Numbered from the stretch's first letter, positions 12,183-25,800 are shown. The stretch: DNA of 60,000 nt from Polytrichum commune (GCA_950295325.1 OX485803.1:35791554-35851553); one strand, 5' to 3'. The notes: generated by a model from the sequence alone, not told the origin. Made by a program: numbers and translations.

Positions 12183-14910
12183 GGGTTCATATACGATGTA
12201 TGGCTAAACACTCCAAGCAAACATGTATCAACACATGAACATTTTTTCTTTAGGTGAATACAACTGCACTTTTGCAATGCATTTGATGTATGAATTGTAG
12301 TTGTTGATATGGTTGTGTATGATATGCAAGTGCGATGTGATTGTGTTTTGTTTAAATGCATTGCAATGTTGTTGTGTTTTGTTATATGATCCTCAAGCAC
12401 AAGTTTTACGCAATGGCTTGTATGTAACCGTATTTGTAATAGTATGTATGAACATGGTTTTTGTATGTATGCAAATTGCAATGGTATGTATGCACAATGA
12501 TTACTCTTTATTACTTGAAAGGAATATAGAGTATAATAAATTGCATTGGCATGAAAGATATTAGGAATGACAAGGTGCAAACAAATAGATCGTTTTAGAG
12601 AAAAAAGTATTATAGGGAACCATTAATTCATGCCTTGGAAATAAATAGCCCCTAAACAAATACCCCTACATTGCATGTGATGCACAAAAATCCTATAAAG
12701 TAGCCACCCGTGGGCATATGTTAACAATTTGGGGGACTGCTTTGTTTTGTCTAACTATTGATAGTCCTTCAGTATATTGGTTGGAGCATTTTGATAATAA
12801 GGACAACCATGTGTTGATTTCATTACTTGGGCATAATGGGGGCATAACATAAAAGATGGATTTTGGTGGGATGTCAACCACAATATGTTCATTCCACGGT
12901 TGCCCATATATTGTGCACATCTACAATGTTGTAGATTCATCGTCATGATTGGGATTGTAAAGCTAAGTTCTTGTTTTCACACTACACAAGTGATGCAAAT
13001 TTACTTATCAAACCTGACATAATAGACAATTGTTTTCACAAATTTGTATGCCCCTTTCCACATATAACATCCATACACGAACTGCATCAACAGCATGAAA
13101 CTTGACATATCAAATTAAGTAGCTGGTATCTCTTGGTCACATGGCCCTATCCTTGTACATCAATCCACACAAAAACACAATTTGGATCATTGCATGCTTA
13201 ATTCTGTTTTAAGTTCACCTGCTTCCTTCAGTGGAACACTAGGTACTTACCATGCAGAAAATCATGGTTGAAGAGCACCCAACCATATAATGAATTTCCC
13301 CATTGCATTTTGTAGGATTTGTGTTCCACACACAAGTGCCACAATCATACAGTCCATATCTCATAATTAGTCATGCATTTCCAAGCTCCATCTTTGCTAA
13401 TCTTAGCCAAAAATTTATCTTCAAGATGTCTCAAGGATTTTACATTTGTCTTTTTCTTTTTTTCTTTGTTAACATCACTCCATATTTGCAATGCAGGTTC
13501 AGCTTTTAACATACCTCTCGAAAACAAATTTTTACTGAAAAAACAACATATATCCAAAACATGCTCTTATCTTCTTCCATGAGGTCATCGAAACTATTTT
13601 GTAAGCACTGCCAAACTTCCCTATCATTTTCCAGCCCAAACAATCTTCTCCCTTTCTAGCCTTTGTGAAGTTCACATCCATATGCAGACATTGGATTCCA
13701 TGTACTGTTGAACTTACAGCCTTCAAGCTCAAATGAAGTCCTCTACATGAGGCATGCAGCCCTTCATGCAATCCTGTTGAAGGAGATTCAGGCATTCAAC
13801 TGGGCATAGTTTTCAAAACTGTGTCTGCTTGTAGTACATCTCAGGTACTCAAATGATCAACTCAATTGTAACATGCTTAAGAATTTAATCCAATGATTTC
13901 CAATGTGCAATATGCATTACAGACTTTTCCAGTGCCTTCAATTTGTGACAATCTGTGCTATGTAAATGACAGTCTTGTTGCTTTCCATGCACTGTGTGTT
14001 GCTTCAAATGGCAAGCACCGTTGCATTCTGTCTGTTCACTTTAACAATCAAAACTGCAATGCACCAGTCTTCCAATATATTCATACAGCTATGACAGATT
14101 GAAGTGCATAATAATCTTCAGCTCCGGGCGAACGTTGATAACAAAGAAAATTCCAGGATTCTTCCAACACTACAAGTCACCTAAATTGGATGCAAGCATA
14201 TCATTTCAATAAAGTAGCTTGAGTAGGTGTGCAAGATGCATGTGCAAGTTAGAAGCTCAACAAGTCATTACAAAAGAAAGAAAAAAGAAAAGAAAAATCT
14301 ATAGAGTCCTTGCAATGGCCAGAATGATGTCCGGGACATACTCCACCTGGTTTGAAATTATAAGAAAGATGTGAGAAACTGTAAAACCCTACACACCCGG
14401 AAAAGAGGAAACCCTAAAAAAGGAAGCTGTTCAGGAACCTTTACATAAAGGAAAAGCCACTACAGGCATCAGATTATGAAAACCTCGCCCAAGCAGCAGG
14501 GAGTGGCAATGTAGAATATCATGGGTAGTAGATAATCTTGCCCAGGCCCATTAGTGACCAAAAACGATTCTCTCAAATGTTTTGAGTTGCTGTAGTGCAG
14601 CTGGGGGTCATAACCATGTGTAAAGTGAGGATAAATGTGAAACTTCCAAAGGAGAAATCTCTGCCAATCTGGCCTCCTTGCATCTCCCTCCATTACAATA
14701 CATAACAGTAGCTCAAAGCTCTCTTTCCTACCAGAACCCTGTACGCAACCAATCAATCCTGCGTTCACTGCCCATGTTGCCACATTGTACACTTCCATTC
14801 AATATTTGGCAAAAGCACTTCTAAGGTTGATATGCTGCTCAGGACATCATAGCTAAAACTCGGGAGGGATTTAACAATTCCAAAGAGAAACTGCTACCTT
14901 CTTCATCAAG
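12183..14910. other. No coding gene seen; likely 3' flank of the TAF15b-like gene
   Basis: Several frames of 60-157 codons occur on both strands but none shows family motifs. The minus strand frame at 14469-14798 lies directly downstream of the TAF15b-like stop and may be 3' untranslated sequence. No polyadenylation signal could be chosen confidently. Confidence 0.4.
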
Positions 14911-16008
14911 TCAGTAAGGGCGAGACCGATAACCACCCCCATCACGCCTGTCTGGGCCACCCCCTCCGCGATGACCGCCACGGAATCCTCCGCCACCGCC
15001 TTGCGGTGGTGGCTTAGGGGCTGATTTAGCTGCCATTACAACCTTGATCTTGTGACCTCTCATCTCATAATCGTTAAAAAATCCCCCCGCCGAATGAGCT
15101 GCCGAGGGATCCTCGTAGCTCAAAACTGCATCCCCCTTGTTCTTCCCTGCCTCGTCTGTGTAAATCTTGATGTTCCAGGGCCACTGGTCCTTGTAACCCC
15201 GCTTTTGTTTCAAACGAGCCACCTGTCCAATGCCACCAAAAAGCTCACGAAGCTCCTCTTCCTTCACGTCCAGTGGCAGCCCTGCAATGTAGATTCTTGT
15301 GTTGTCACACGTATCACCACAATTCTCATCACATTGCTTCACTTTCCCCTCTTCCTGCCCCTGATCGGGCACCGATTTCGTCTCTTCTCTTTTCTGGTCT
15401 CCATAACCTCCTCCTCCTCCACCACCACCACGGTGATCGTAAGCTCTTCCCTGGTCCCTATCACCACCCCTTCCACTTCGATCCTGACTACCTCCATATC
15501 CTCCTCCGCCACCAGCACCATACCCACCTCCACCGGCTTCATCATAGCTATTACCCCCACCCTGCCTACCATACCCTCCAGCCCCCTGCTCGCCACCATA
15601 GCCTCCTCCTCCACCACCTCCTGCTCCACCTGCTGATTGAGGCTTTGGCGCTGAGCATTTATTGCATTCCATCCTTCTTGCAAAGTTCACATTTCCACAT
15701 GTGGTGTTCGGACAAACCCAGTCACCGCTTCGGTCCCCACTGCCACCTCCACGTTGTCCTCCTCGATCATAGCCTCCTCCTCCTCCTCCCCCTCCTCCCC
15801 CACCACCCCCGCCATAGCCACCGCCGCCGCCGCCTCCGCCATAGCCACCTCCACCTCTCCCTCCACCACCACCCCCTCCGTCACGAAAACTTCCACGGTG
15901 TCCTCCTCCGCCCCCTCTTGAGCCTCCTCGATCTCCAGCGGGACCTGGACCTCCCCCGTCCCGATACCGACCAACCCCGCTCCCGCCCATGCCCTGGTAG
16001 CTAGACAT
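14911..16008 (-). CDS. TAF15B: TAF15b-like RNA-binding protein (RanBP2 zinc finger, RRM, RGG)
   Basis: This is an intact single frame of 365 residues. It belongs to the FET/TAF15-like group, nuclear RNA-binding proteins linked to TFIID and to RNA metabolism. The N-terminus (1-90) is Gly/Arg/Tyr-rich low-complexity sequence. A RanBP2-type zinc finger spans about 94-123 ([19 protein letters not shown]; Cys 99, 104, 115, 118). A second Gly-rich stretch with RGG and YGG repeats follows, to about 205. An RRM spans about 237-327, with RNP2-like IYIAGL at 239-244 and RNP1-like KGDAVLSY at 291-298, and the plant-typical [10 protein letters not shown] before it. An RGG tail ends in RSRPY. The order and ending match plant TAF15b. 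The start at 16008 is the first ATG of the frame and opens a typical MSSYQG-type N-terminus. The antisense frames over this gene are artefacts of its GC-rich repeats. An alternative label is a generic FUS/TAF15-family protein. Confidence 0.93.
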   Translation of the reverse strand: MSSYQGMGGSGVGRYRDGGGPGPAGDRGGSRGGGGGHRGSFRDGGGGGGGRGGGGYGGGGGGGGYGGGGGGGGGGGGGGYDRGGQRGGGSGDRSGDWVCPNTTCGNVNFARRMECNKCSAPKPQSAGGAGGGGGGGYGGEQGAGGYGRQGGGNSYDEAGGGGYGAGGGGGYGGSQDRSGRGGDRDQGRAYDHRGGGGGGGGYGDQKREETKSVPDQGQEEGKVKQCDENCGDTCDNTRIYIAGLPLDVKEEELRELFGGIGQVARLKQKRGYKDQWPWNIKIYTDEAGKNKGDAVLSYEDPSAAHSAGGFFNDYEMRGHKIKVVMAAKSAPKPPPQGGGGGFRGGHRGGGGPDRRDGGGYRSRPY

Positions 16009-16022
16009 TGGGACTTTTCACT

Positions 16023-16530
16023 CCCCTCCTCCGCACCAAACCCTTGCGACCCTGTTTGTTACATTCCAACACTTTATTTATCCACCATACACATGCCTCC
16101 AGAACCTCCGCACCACAACAATAATTCCCTACGACGCCCGCTGCTGCCACCCCCTACTACTACACAAGACACGATGAACCCTTCCAGACTCCGAAAACCC
16201 TACACATCGGACTGGTGCAAACCTAGAGACTTTCGACGAGCTGCTCGTAAATCTACCAACACAGGATCAAACCCTCCGCACCAAACCCTTGTAACCCTGT
16301 TTGTTATCTTCCACCAATTTTATCCCACCATATCCATGGCTACAGAGCTTCCGAACCAAAAAAAACAATTCCCTACTACGCCCGCTGCCTCCCTTACTAC
16401 AAAGAAAGACACAATGAACCCTTCCAGACTCCGAAAACCCTAGACATCGGGCCGAAACCCCGGGAAGACCAGTGCAAACCTAGGGAGTTCCGACGAGCTT
16501 CTCGTAACTCAAACAACACAGGATCGGATG
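16023..16530 (-). repeat. Tandem duplication in the TAF15b-like upstream region (~248-bp unit, two copies)
   Basis: Two copies lie head to tail. CTCCGCACCAAACCCTTG occurs near 16027 and 16274, and the GATGAACCCTTCCAGACTCC block near 16172 and 16413. CGACGAGCT, CTCGTAA and ACACAGGATC each follow in the same order. The spacing is about 248 bp. The segment starts within about 15 bases of the start codon, so it covers the 5' untranslated region and probably the core promoter of the minus strand gene. The identical phase suggests a duplication that doubled any promoter elements present. Confidence 0.75.
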
Positions 16531-16985
16531 CCACCACACTCCTTCACGCGATGAGCGAGCGCGGGACAGCAGAAATCGTCAATCCGACCCCTCACACCTT
16601 ATTCTTGCCCTGCGAACCCTAATGGCCCTTGCATGTGCATGTGCATGTGCATGTCTGGCGTGTATGGTGTGCTTAACGAAACGGAAAGCGCAGCGGTGTG
16701 GCAGAAACAGAAATTAGGATACGAACCTGGTTGTGGTTATGGCCGTGGAGGCAGACGCAAGAGCAAACGGTGCAGCAGCTAGCGAGATCGCCGAGCGAGT
16801 GGCTATGGCGGGTGGAGCTCCACGGTTGAAACCCTAGCTCTCCACGCTTGCCAAGCAGCAGCAGCTGCTTTCTCCTTGTCCCCTTCCCCTCCCCCTCCCG
16901 ACGCTCCCCCCGCCGTGTCCATAACCGCCGGGTATAGGAGTCCCCTACCATACTATCCGGGTACCAGGGCTGGGTTTCCACTAAG
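16531..16985. promoter_or_regulatory. GC-richer region upstream of the TAF15b-like gene
   Basis: Base composition shifts from GC-rich to AT-rich near 16985, marking the likely upstream limit of the gene's promoter/leader. It includes a (CATGTG)n run at about 16629-16654, about four units. The run resembles RY-type (CATGCA) and E-box-like (CANNTG) sites, but function cannot be inferred from sequence alone. The 102-codon minus frame inside has no recognisable motif. Confidence 0.35.
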
Positions 16986-17164
16986 GTAGATGGGTCTTAA
17001 ATGGTTACATCTTGTGACTAGCCCACTTCTCCTAGGATATGAAACATGCAAATGGTTAGCATAATTAGATTGAGGCCATAGTGAACTTTCATAATACTTT
17101 TTTGGAGTTCATATGAATATTTTGTTTGTTTAAGGTAAGTAATTGAATTGCGCATGTCTACATT

Positions 17165-17720
17165 AGGGTCCAAGATCAAGGAAACGACAAAGATCACGCG
17201 ATTGTATTGGTCAAGGGATATTTTTGGAACCCGAGGAGTTCACATTACATTCATGGTCCAAGGTATGAAAAAATAAAAAGAAGTGGCACTAATGTGACAT
17301 CACTTTACCACCAAATCTCGGCAATCAGCACTCAAGGAGACACTCGTAGTTTGAGAAAGCGACCACTCTATGAGTTGGGTCCAATTTTGAGTATGAAAGT
17401 AAGGTCCCAAGTTTCTTGCACCTAGATGTAAGTTTCAAGATGTAGTAAACCCACACTTAATAAACTCCAAAACCGAGCAATCTTATTGGTCGAGAACATA
17501 CTTTTAGACCTGAAGAGTCTACACTAAGGTTCAAGTATAAGGTGTGCAAAAAATGAAAGGGCGCTAATGTGGCATTACTTTCCCATAAAGTCTCGGAGAT
17601 GCCAAATATAGAAAGTTCTTTTATTATGTGGAACCAATCTTCAAGCTTGGGATCCAATCTTAAGTCCGAAAGCAAGGTCCAGTACATGGTGTGTTGGACC
17701 CTAAGTTTCTTGAACCCATA
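17165..17720. repeat. Diverged tandem duplication (~280-bp unit)
   Basis: The stretch at about 17196-17428 resembles about 17475-17715 in order. Shared landmarks are TTATTGGTC or GTATTGGTC, then GAGGAGTTCACA versus GAAGAGTCTACA, GGTCCAAG versus GGTTCAAG, the CTAATGTG(A/G)CAT block, TCTCGG, and AAGTTTCTTG at the end. Copies are well diverged, and no protein is encoded. Confidence 0.6.
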
Positions 17721-20205
17721 CCCTAATGTTAACCCACCATGAGTGGCTCTCATGTTGAACTTGGAGGCCAAGGAAGTTAAAAACTAAAACATCGGGACCC
17801 CCTTATAGCTTCGAGGTCCATTAGAAATACCATCCTTCAACATATTGTAGCTCTCTAGCAGCTTGGGCACCTTTTTGCCTAGTAATTAGTTAAAGTTCGA
17901 AATTAAGTTAGGCAACCCAAAAAATAATATTCTAAAATTGGGCATATTCAAAAGATAAATTAAAATAAGTTGTATATTCATCCAAGTCATTTTTGTAATT
18001 CATGGATGGTTTTCCTAATTTCATCTATGGCGGCTACGATTGACCTAAACACCTCCCTTAACCAACAACCCTTACCCTAAACTTTGTCTTTTACTTGTAT
18101 GTCATGGTTTTGCTATGTGTAAAGAGTAATTACATAGTGGTCTTTGTGAGAGACTATGGCACTTGCATTATTATAATTTTAAACACTCTTTGAATGTTTT
18201 TTTTTTTTGGACACTCAACGAAATGAATTTCCCATAAATTTAGGCACCTTCAAAATTGATTATTTTCTGCTCAAGCTGCTAGAGAATTGTGGTACTCTCC
18301 AAGTTCTAAAAGAGTTGAGACATAAGTATATGTATTTCCTTCTAGTCTCACAAAGTAAACGTGAAGGCCATAAAATGGTGGCAATCATGTACGTGGAGGG
18401 AACCCCTTGCAACTTGGGATTAATTTCTTGAAGCATATTTGATCCAATAAGATTGAGTTGGGAAAATTCGTAGGCTTATAGGAGGGGTAGGCTTTAACCA
18501 TGCCCATTGCCACAAATTCTAAGTGGTAATGGAAGGTCATCTACCACTCAAACGCAAGCGTCAACCTAACTAATACGCTTGTCAAAAAAAAAAAACAATA
18601 AGGGATGTGCACTTGCAGGTATACAAACCTCAAACATACAACAAGAAGAGCAACAACACAACAACCACAACTTCAAATGTTTGTATTCCACGTTCGTCAA
18701 TCATCATATTTGTGTAGTTTTGTAATCTATTATACATCATATTGACAGTTGGAATTGTCCAAAATTTATGCATAAATCCAAATATACTCAAATCCTAGTG
18801 TCATGTAATTCACCTCTTAAGCAATTTAGGCAAACACCTCAACCATACTTGCATTAGAAATGGCAATGATGTCCCAATGACGTGCAATATGAAGTACACT
18901 CGTCATTTGGTTGGTAAACTACAAACATTTCATTAACATGCATTAGAAGAAAAAACCGCTGTAATTGAGAAATTCCTTGAACCTACGGAAGCCAATTGTT
19001 CTCAGCCATGTGTCACAATCATGGAAATTAGCATTGAGAAACTGCCACTACGACATTCCCAGGTGTCCATGTCACATTGGCCAAAATTACAGGAATTTGT
19101 CAAATATATCGAATCGAATTTTAATTTCTGCACATCATGCCCCTTGAATTTGCTTACATCGTGCGGTTGTGGTTTATCTACTCATTTTAATTCTTTTTAA
19201 ATATAAAAATACAGTGCATTGATTTCAATCAAGGTCGTTATTTTGTGGCATGGAGACTGTGGACTGTATCACTGGGACAATTTTTGGACTACATGCGTTC
19301 ACAATTGTTGAATGTCTTGGTTGTCATTAATTAAAACTCTGAATACATCAAGATAGTCGATCACCATATATCTACATCGTTATGCTACAAATACTTATCA
19401 CATGCACAACTGATGAGCATATACTTTCTATGACAATATTCCTAGCTGCCTCTATCTCCACAAACCGTCCAGACTGCCGTTGTATCAACATCACTCCATT
19501 GGATTCATAGACAAAGATGCAAACCTTGCATAACTATTAACTCGTCCTAGGTTGTCCCGAGCTTATTCGTCACCTATCAATTTGTTACATAGACTGGTAC
19601 TGTATGTGTAAACATGTCCACATAAATTTCTCACGCTTCGGACTGGACATATGTACAGTATTTTCTTCAAATTGATTCAGTGACTTTCGGAGTAGAATCC
19701 TGAAGGTTATCTTGAACCATCTTGTCAAAAATATGTACACAATTACAATAACACCACTCATGAATTACTATAGGTGTTGCAATATATTAAAGCAAGCAAT
19801 ATAGTACAACTTAGACCTATTTATATAGCGCATATTCATTATTGTTTACAATGAATTCCACCACGAACGTAATGTTTACATAAGAACTTCCTCACCTCGA
19901 AATTTCTTCCTTGCTACCCGGCCACTTTTCGGTATCACTGTTGGAGTAACCTCCGGAGAAGGTTTCGGTACATCTTCATTGACTTCTAGACCGGGCAAAA
20001 TGTCCTTCCCCAACTGTGTCTCCCTTGTTATACCAGCAACATCCTAGCAAATTATATGCAACACCATTTTTTGATCATCACTATAACATGGTCAAACACA
20101 TGGGAATAAATCCTAGTTATCAATGCAGAAATAAGGTAAACATGAATGGATAAAATGATGGACATGTTCCGTGACATGCACTGCTTCTTCAACCCCTCCC
20201 GTATA
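17721..20205. other. Gene-free AT-rich DNA
   Basis: No supportable gene. T runs occur near 18200 and an A run near 18588. The left limit of the neighbouring CACTA relic must lie here or just to the right, since composition rises in GC from about 19900. I could not locate its terminal inverted repeat. Confidence 0.45.
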
Positions 20206-21672
20206 CTATGCTCCGCGCACTTCACCGGGGGTCTTCAAAATAGATACAGTGTTGTTAGTCGCCGTAGACCCAGAAGAATGCTCACTCGGAATCTGTGTTG
20301 CGACTTTGGTCTTCAAAAGTGTCAACTGCTTCAACAATGATTCCACTATCATCTGACCCTCTGTGGAGTCGCCAAATGGGCCAAGGCGGACTTCTTCCAC
20401 TTGGTTCATTATAATTTTACAAAGAGGATGTTGAGCCGTTGGAGTCCAACTTAGACATTAAGCCCGCTCCACAATTATCCGTTGGAGGCAGAATGTCATA
20501 TGCTCTGCCGCCACAGACGGTGCGAGGGCTCTGGTTTTTGGCAAAGACCGCTTCGGTGACCCCTCGCCCAGACTTTTCTTGGCGATTGTTTATTTCAATA
20601 TGGCCGTCTAATTGCTCACCTCTGCTTACAGATGGTGGCCGGCTTCTGGAATCCTGATAAATGTCAGAGCTGCCCTTCTGCTCCAAGGATCCCCATTTCA
20701 AAGACTTTGTGGATGGTTTAGTCTTCGTTCGTCCTGAGTAGCCTTTGTCGCGGATGACCTCAGCCTCCACCTCATCATCGTCCGGCTCTCTGCCGAACTT
20801 GAGATGTAGTCTCTCTGCAAATCCAACAACGCCAATGGGGCCAGTCCTACCCATCATTTTTCTACATGAATTGGCATAACGCATCTGCTCTTATTTTTGT
20901 TTAAACTCTTGGGATCCATGTATTTTCACCAATTTCTCCCATACATCGTGCTTCACCCCTGCATCAATGAGTTTCATGAGGTCATGGCGGTAGGAGGATA
21001 ACGCATTTCAATGCGGGTGCGTAGCCAACTGGGGTTGATGTCGTCAAAGTACTCAAAATCTTCGGACATTCTTTTCATAAGTGTTTCCATGAGATGATAT
21101 GGTTGCTGCCGGATGTCAATGTACAAAGGGTCCAATCCACGAACAACCTTGCAGAGCGCATCGTTCCAAACAGATATCCCATGTCCATATGGTTTCCCAT
21201 TTGCACTGACATGCACAAAATGGACATTTTTCCCTTCACTCTCTCGAAGCTGAGAAGCCGATTCTCGTTCTGCTTCTCTATTGCGCCTGTCCTTTCTAAC
21301 CTGAATTTCCTTCTTTAAAGCAAACGGGGAGAAATGTAGTCTTTGACGCCTATCAAGTGTTCTCCTGACGTCACTCGTCCCTGCCTCCGTACTCTGTTCA
21401 AGCTTGACTTTATTTAATTTGGTAGCCTCTTTCCTTTTGGAATAAGATGTTCCACTATAGTCGCTACGGACAGGGGTGAGCAGTGAGGAGGATCTCCTCC
21501 AATAATTGGAACAGTTATTGCCATCACTAGTCTGGCCCCTTCGAATTCTCTTTTTCTCTAAATGGCGCTCCCTCTGCATGTACGTCGTTGGCGATTCCGG
21601 CCAATGGTTCTCTGTCATGTGGTAACCATGGTGTTGTCTTCCATCGTCACTGCCCGTTGGACTACTGGACAT
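20206..21672 (-). pseudogene. CACTA (En/Spm) accessory protein relic, Transposase_24 / TNPA-like
   Basis: Adjacent minus strand frames read in order. 21672-20974 (232 codons) contains NGKPYGHGISVWNDALCKVV and then DINPSWLRTRIEMRY. After a frameshift near 20990 come LMKLIDAGVKHDVWEKLV and GSQEFKQK, then a stop, then RTGPIGVVGFAERL and GREPDDDEVE (20884-20417). A final fragment, 20409-20206, has VESLLKQLTLL. The order basic tail, NG-P-G core, EFK-K, G-x-x-x-F and GREP is what I know of the plant Ptta/En/Spm Transposase_24 family, the TNPA-type DNA-binding partner of CACTA transposases. At least one frameshift and one or two stops make it non-functional as read, unless some are introns. It is divergent from the transposase relic at 22879. 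Confidence 0.65.
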
Positions 21673-22878
21673 GGATGAGGAAGAAGAACTCCTCCCCCGT
21701 CTTCGGGATCGATATCTTCGGCTCCGATGTCTCCTGCTGCGTTGATCACTTCCCCGCTCCTGCAGATCATGAATCGACTTAGTTGTAATGTTCTAACGAC
21801 CCGCATAGAATTCAAAGAAAAAAAATTTAGTGACCACTGTCCAACAAAAGGCAACGCAAATTAAATTATAATCCTTCTGCCAGAAAGTAAATTATAGTCC
21901 TTACTATGTGAGAGTCGTCATAATTATATCTACTCCAAGACCTTTGTCTCTATCTTTCGCGGTGAGCAATAGTGCTTCAACTGCCCTTTCCCTTCCTCCT
22001 CGTCCGTTGAGATAGTGTAGTACATACATGTATGATCAATACTTCCATGTCCATGTCTCCTATCCATCCCGGGATTTTTCAGTTCTTTGTTCTCTATGTG
22101 GAGGTCGAAATGATTAGCATCCTGGTGATCTCCGGTGTGTGGGATTGGAGAAGGACTACGATTGGCTAGGCAAGTGCTTGGTATACATGTATGCCCTGCA
22201 TGCCGGTTCAGTAGTTTCACTGTGAACATCACATCCTTTCTTACAGAGTTTCACCTTTGAAATCTATGACGACCACAGTGGAACCAATAAGGGGTATAGA
22301 GTAAAAAAACATTGATAACATGTACATTTAAACATGCTTGTAGACAACTTCTGGATCTAATGTAACTTGAACGTAATTAGCGTTGACCTTCATGACTGTC
22401 GTTTTTTTTAATTAACGGAGAGATACGTGAGGACGACATAAGAATTTGATATCCTAGTGTAACGAACTAGGGTTGAGAAGAGAAAAATTTACAAATCTGC
22501 ACGTTCTCTTGCTCTTGGACTCATCCCAGTACAAGCAGTTGTCGCTAAAGTCACATTTGCGTCGGCGGATAACATTTTGGACATGGCAAAGTACTTTTCT
22601 ACTAATACTATGGAGGCATTCGGGCCTGGCGGAAACTTTTTTTTCCCTTTCGCAGCAGTCATATCTCCTACTTGATCGGACAATGACCTCCTTCCACTGT
22701 CACCTTCATTCGGGACACTTGCAGGTAATACCATTCCTCGCAGTGATGTTTCCGGCACATCAAAACGTTGTATCTGTGTTTGAGGTGCACGGTGCACCAA
22801 AACGTTGGAGCAAGCAGCGTGGGAAGATACTAAAGTGGCCATTCGCTCGGGTGATGTGCAGAAAGAGACGAGGGCAAC
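21673..22878. other. Spacer between the two divergent CACTA relics
   Basis: The 1.2-kb spacer separates the minus strand TNPA-like and plus strand TNP2-like relics. It probably held a bidirectional promoter and possibly 5' exons of either. The frames here (for example 21930-22232 minus and 22473-22886 plus) have no clear motif, and the extra exons cannot be assigned. Confidence 0.35.
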
Positions 22879-25800
22879 ATGACTGACACCGAAAGCGGTA
22901 GCGACCCGATAGACAGCGATGCCGAAGATCCAACACAGACGGAGCACAATCCAGGCAGTCAAAGCGACAATGGGTGCACAGGGTTTGAGGGTGACGCAAC
23001 TCTGACTGATGAGTCGAGGACCCCTCTGTTTTGTGGATCAAATCTATCGCGGCTAGACACAACTCTGATGTTAATGAATGTTTGTCGTACGCGTAAAGTA
23101 ACGAATGAATGTATAAGCGAATTGCTGCATTTGTTTTCCAAAGTGATTTTACCAACCCCAAATTCTTTGCCGACTAGCGAGGGGATAGCAACCAATATGT
23201 TGAGCGCACTTGGATTGAAGTACGATGCTATAGATGCTTGCAAAAACGGGTGCATATTGTACAGAAACGAATATGCAGAAATGGAAACATGTCCGGTATG
23301 CAACGCATGCAGATTCAAAAGAGTCGGGATGTCGACAATGCCAAACAAGGTGTTGAGGCACTTCCCATTGATTCCGAGACTTAGACGAATGTTTTCTACA
23401 CCGCAGATAGCATCTTTAATGTCACGGCATGCACAAAATATATCAAACGACGGGAAGATGCGTGGGCCACATAACTCTCCGACATGGGAGCATGTGAGAG
23501 GGAAACATGCGGAGTTTGAAGCTGACAGTAGAAACATACACTTGGGATTATGCGTGAATGGCATAAATCTACATTCACAAAAAGGTCTACACATTCCCTT
23601 TGTCCTGTCCTATTGTTGAATTATAATATTCCCCCTTGGCTAACCATTAAAAAATTCTTCATAATGTTGAGCCTTTTAATACCGGGACCTGATGCTATAA
23701 CTGCCAAACACATTGATGTTTTCCTCTGCCCGCTCATAGACAAGCTCAGGATATTGTGGAGTGAGAGAATCATATGCAACGATGCAGCTCGGTTGGCAGG
23801 GGAGTCCCGGTTTTCCCTTAGGGCGATACTGTTGTGGTGTATACACGACTTCCCAGCTTATGCCATGATGGCAGGCACAACAAACAAGGGTTTTTGCGCG
23901 TGTATGATATGTGGACCTAACACTATGTCCAGGTACTCAGAACATTTGTCAAAGGTGGTGTATGGAGGGAGCCACCGAAGATGGTTACCCCCATAACATC
24001 CATTTAGATTCGACACAAATGTGTTCCCAACACAAGAGTTGCAGGCTCAACCTCCAGCCATGGATGCAGCAAGCCACATACGCTGGGCTTTTATGCGAGC
24101 AGAGTATGCCATGTTCAGAGGGAGGCTAGTTGCGGAAGGCGACCCGATGTTGTGCAGCGGTGTAAAGCGTTTGCCAACATTGTACACGTTGCCATATTGG
24201 AAGGTAACACAACAAACACGTCAAGGAAATGTGGCTAACCCTCTAACCCTTGTCCACCCTCTTGTGATGAACATTTCATATAAAGTGCGATCGGAGCACA
24301 CATGCCACGCAAAACTTTGGCATGCAGCAATGTCTTCCAGTCATTCTGTCTCCTTGCGATGTAGCGATGCCAAATGTGTATCCCAGGGTAGATCAAGGAA
24401 TGCAGTGTTCTGAACCCTAGGCAGGCAGGTAGTCTCCCGGTTGATCGTGGCATGTGCTATGTGTTGTGTCATGTGTTTTGCAATGTGTGTTGTGCCAACC
24501 ACTGTAGCATAGCACACATCAAGGGCTTGGAACAGGGCCTAAATGTTGTGCTGACACCTATATAGGCAGTGACTTGTGCCACATCAGTGTGGGGCACAAC
24601 TGCACGGGGAAAAGGGTGGCATGCATGTATTGCATGCGGCTTAATTTTCCCACCCAGCAGAGACATGCCGATACCTTTTTCCCCTAAACTGCGTATTGAC
24701 TATGTTGCATGCATGGAAGTTACAGAAACATGCAAGCCACGGGAGTTCTGACAATAAATGCAGAATGATGTGCAATGTGTCCACGAACTTGTACTTCATT
24801 AGAGCAGGGCAAGTAGTGAAGGAACTAGGTGCAGTTTGAAACTGGACCCTGCCAATATGTGGTTAAAAATATAGCAATGGAAAAAGAGTCAGGATGCAGA
24901 CTCTTCAATGGGATGACACCAATGAATTTGTAAATCCATGCTTTGGAGGCCTTCAGGGAATGTGACTTTGCAGAGTCACATTTGTGGAGCACAAAAATAA
25001 CTCCGAAAGAAGGAAAACGCAGACCACGTGAAACTGGAACATCCTCCCTACATGCCATTAATTTTCACACCCAGTGTAGCAAGGAGTTTTGAACCATGTA
25101 GGAAAGGATAGGAATTATGTGAAACTATTTACCTCCTGAGGGCCCTTCCAAGTCGAAATTGGAGACTGCAATGTTTAAAGGTACATGAACCTTGGCACAT
25201 GATGGTGTGCAAAGCAGACTTAACCCATTAAAGTGGTAGACAAAGAAATTGTGTAACATTTAGGGCGAATGGCAACGAATTAGGGTTTCCTGCGGATTGA
25301 TTAAAATTCACAGAAGACTTTGAATCCAACAATGTCAATGAATATGATGCTGAACTCTGGTGGAGCAGCAATAGATTGGAACCCGATTTTTATAAGTTCT
25401 CCGAACCCAAGGACAGAGAAGAACGTGTAGCAGGCAGCAGTGGGCGTGTAGTGCATCCTTTGCAGCATGCACACAACAGGGGGGCATGTGGGAACCCATA
25501 TTCCTAGCACCAGGCTATGCCACATTCAGTTCTTCTGTTTGACGTGTATGGAAAGAACGCGGGGACATGTGTTAAAACAAAAGGTACTGGCACGGAGGGA
25601 ACAACGCATTAATCTCATGGACTGCACGGGAAGGCGGACCGATGGTGGGCATAGGCAGGACGCAACTGCGAGCACAACCCTTAGACCCATGCTGGAGGGT
25701 GATGCACAGTACATGTTCATTATTTGATTAAAATTGTTGTTGAGAAGTTTATTAATTCAAATCCGAACATGTGAGTGCAGGACATGCCCGTGAGACATGT

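Noticed and set aside
12107-12580. 157-codon minus strand frame
   Set aside because: Low-complexity His/Ser/Thr composition opposite TG-rich sequence, overlapping the end of the decayed + strand relic.
15273-16004. 243-codon and other long antisense frames over the TAF15b-like gene
   Set aside because: They are His/Leu/Pro-rich shadows of the Gly-rich coding repeats and carry no domain.
16673-16981. 102-codon minus frame upstream of the TAF15b-like gene
   Set aside because: Lies in the GC-rich promoter/leader and has no recognisable motif or splice link.
19029-19045. CACTACGAC as the left CACTA terminus
   Set aside because: No matching inverted GTCGTAGTG was found to the right of the transposase relic.
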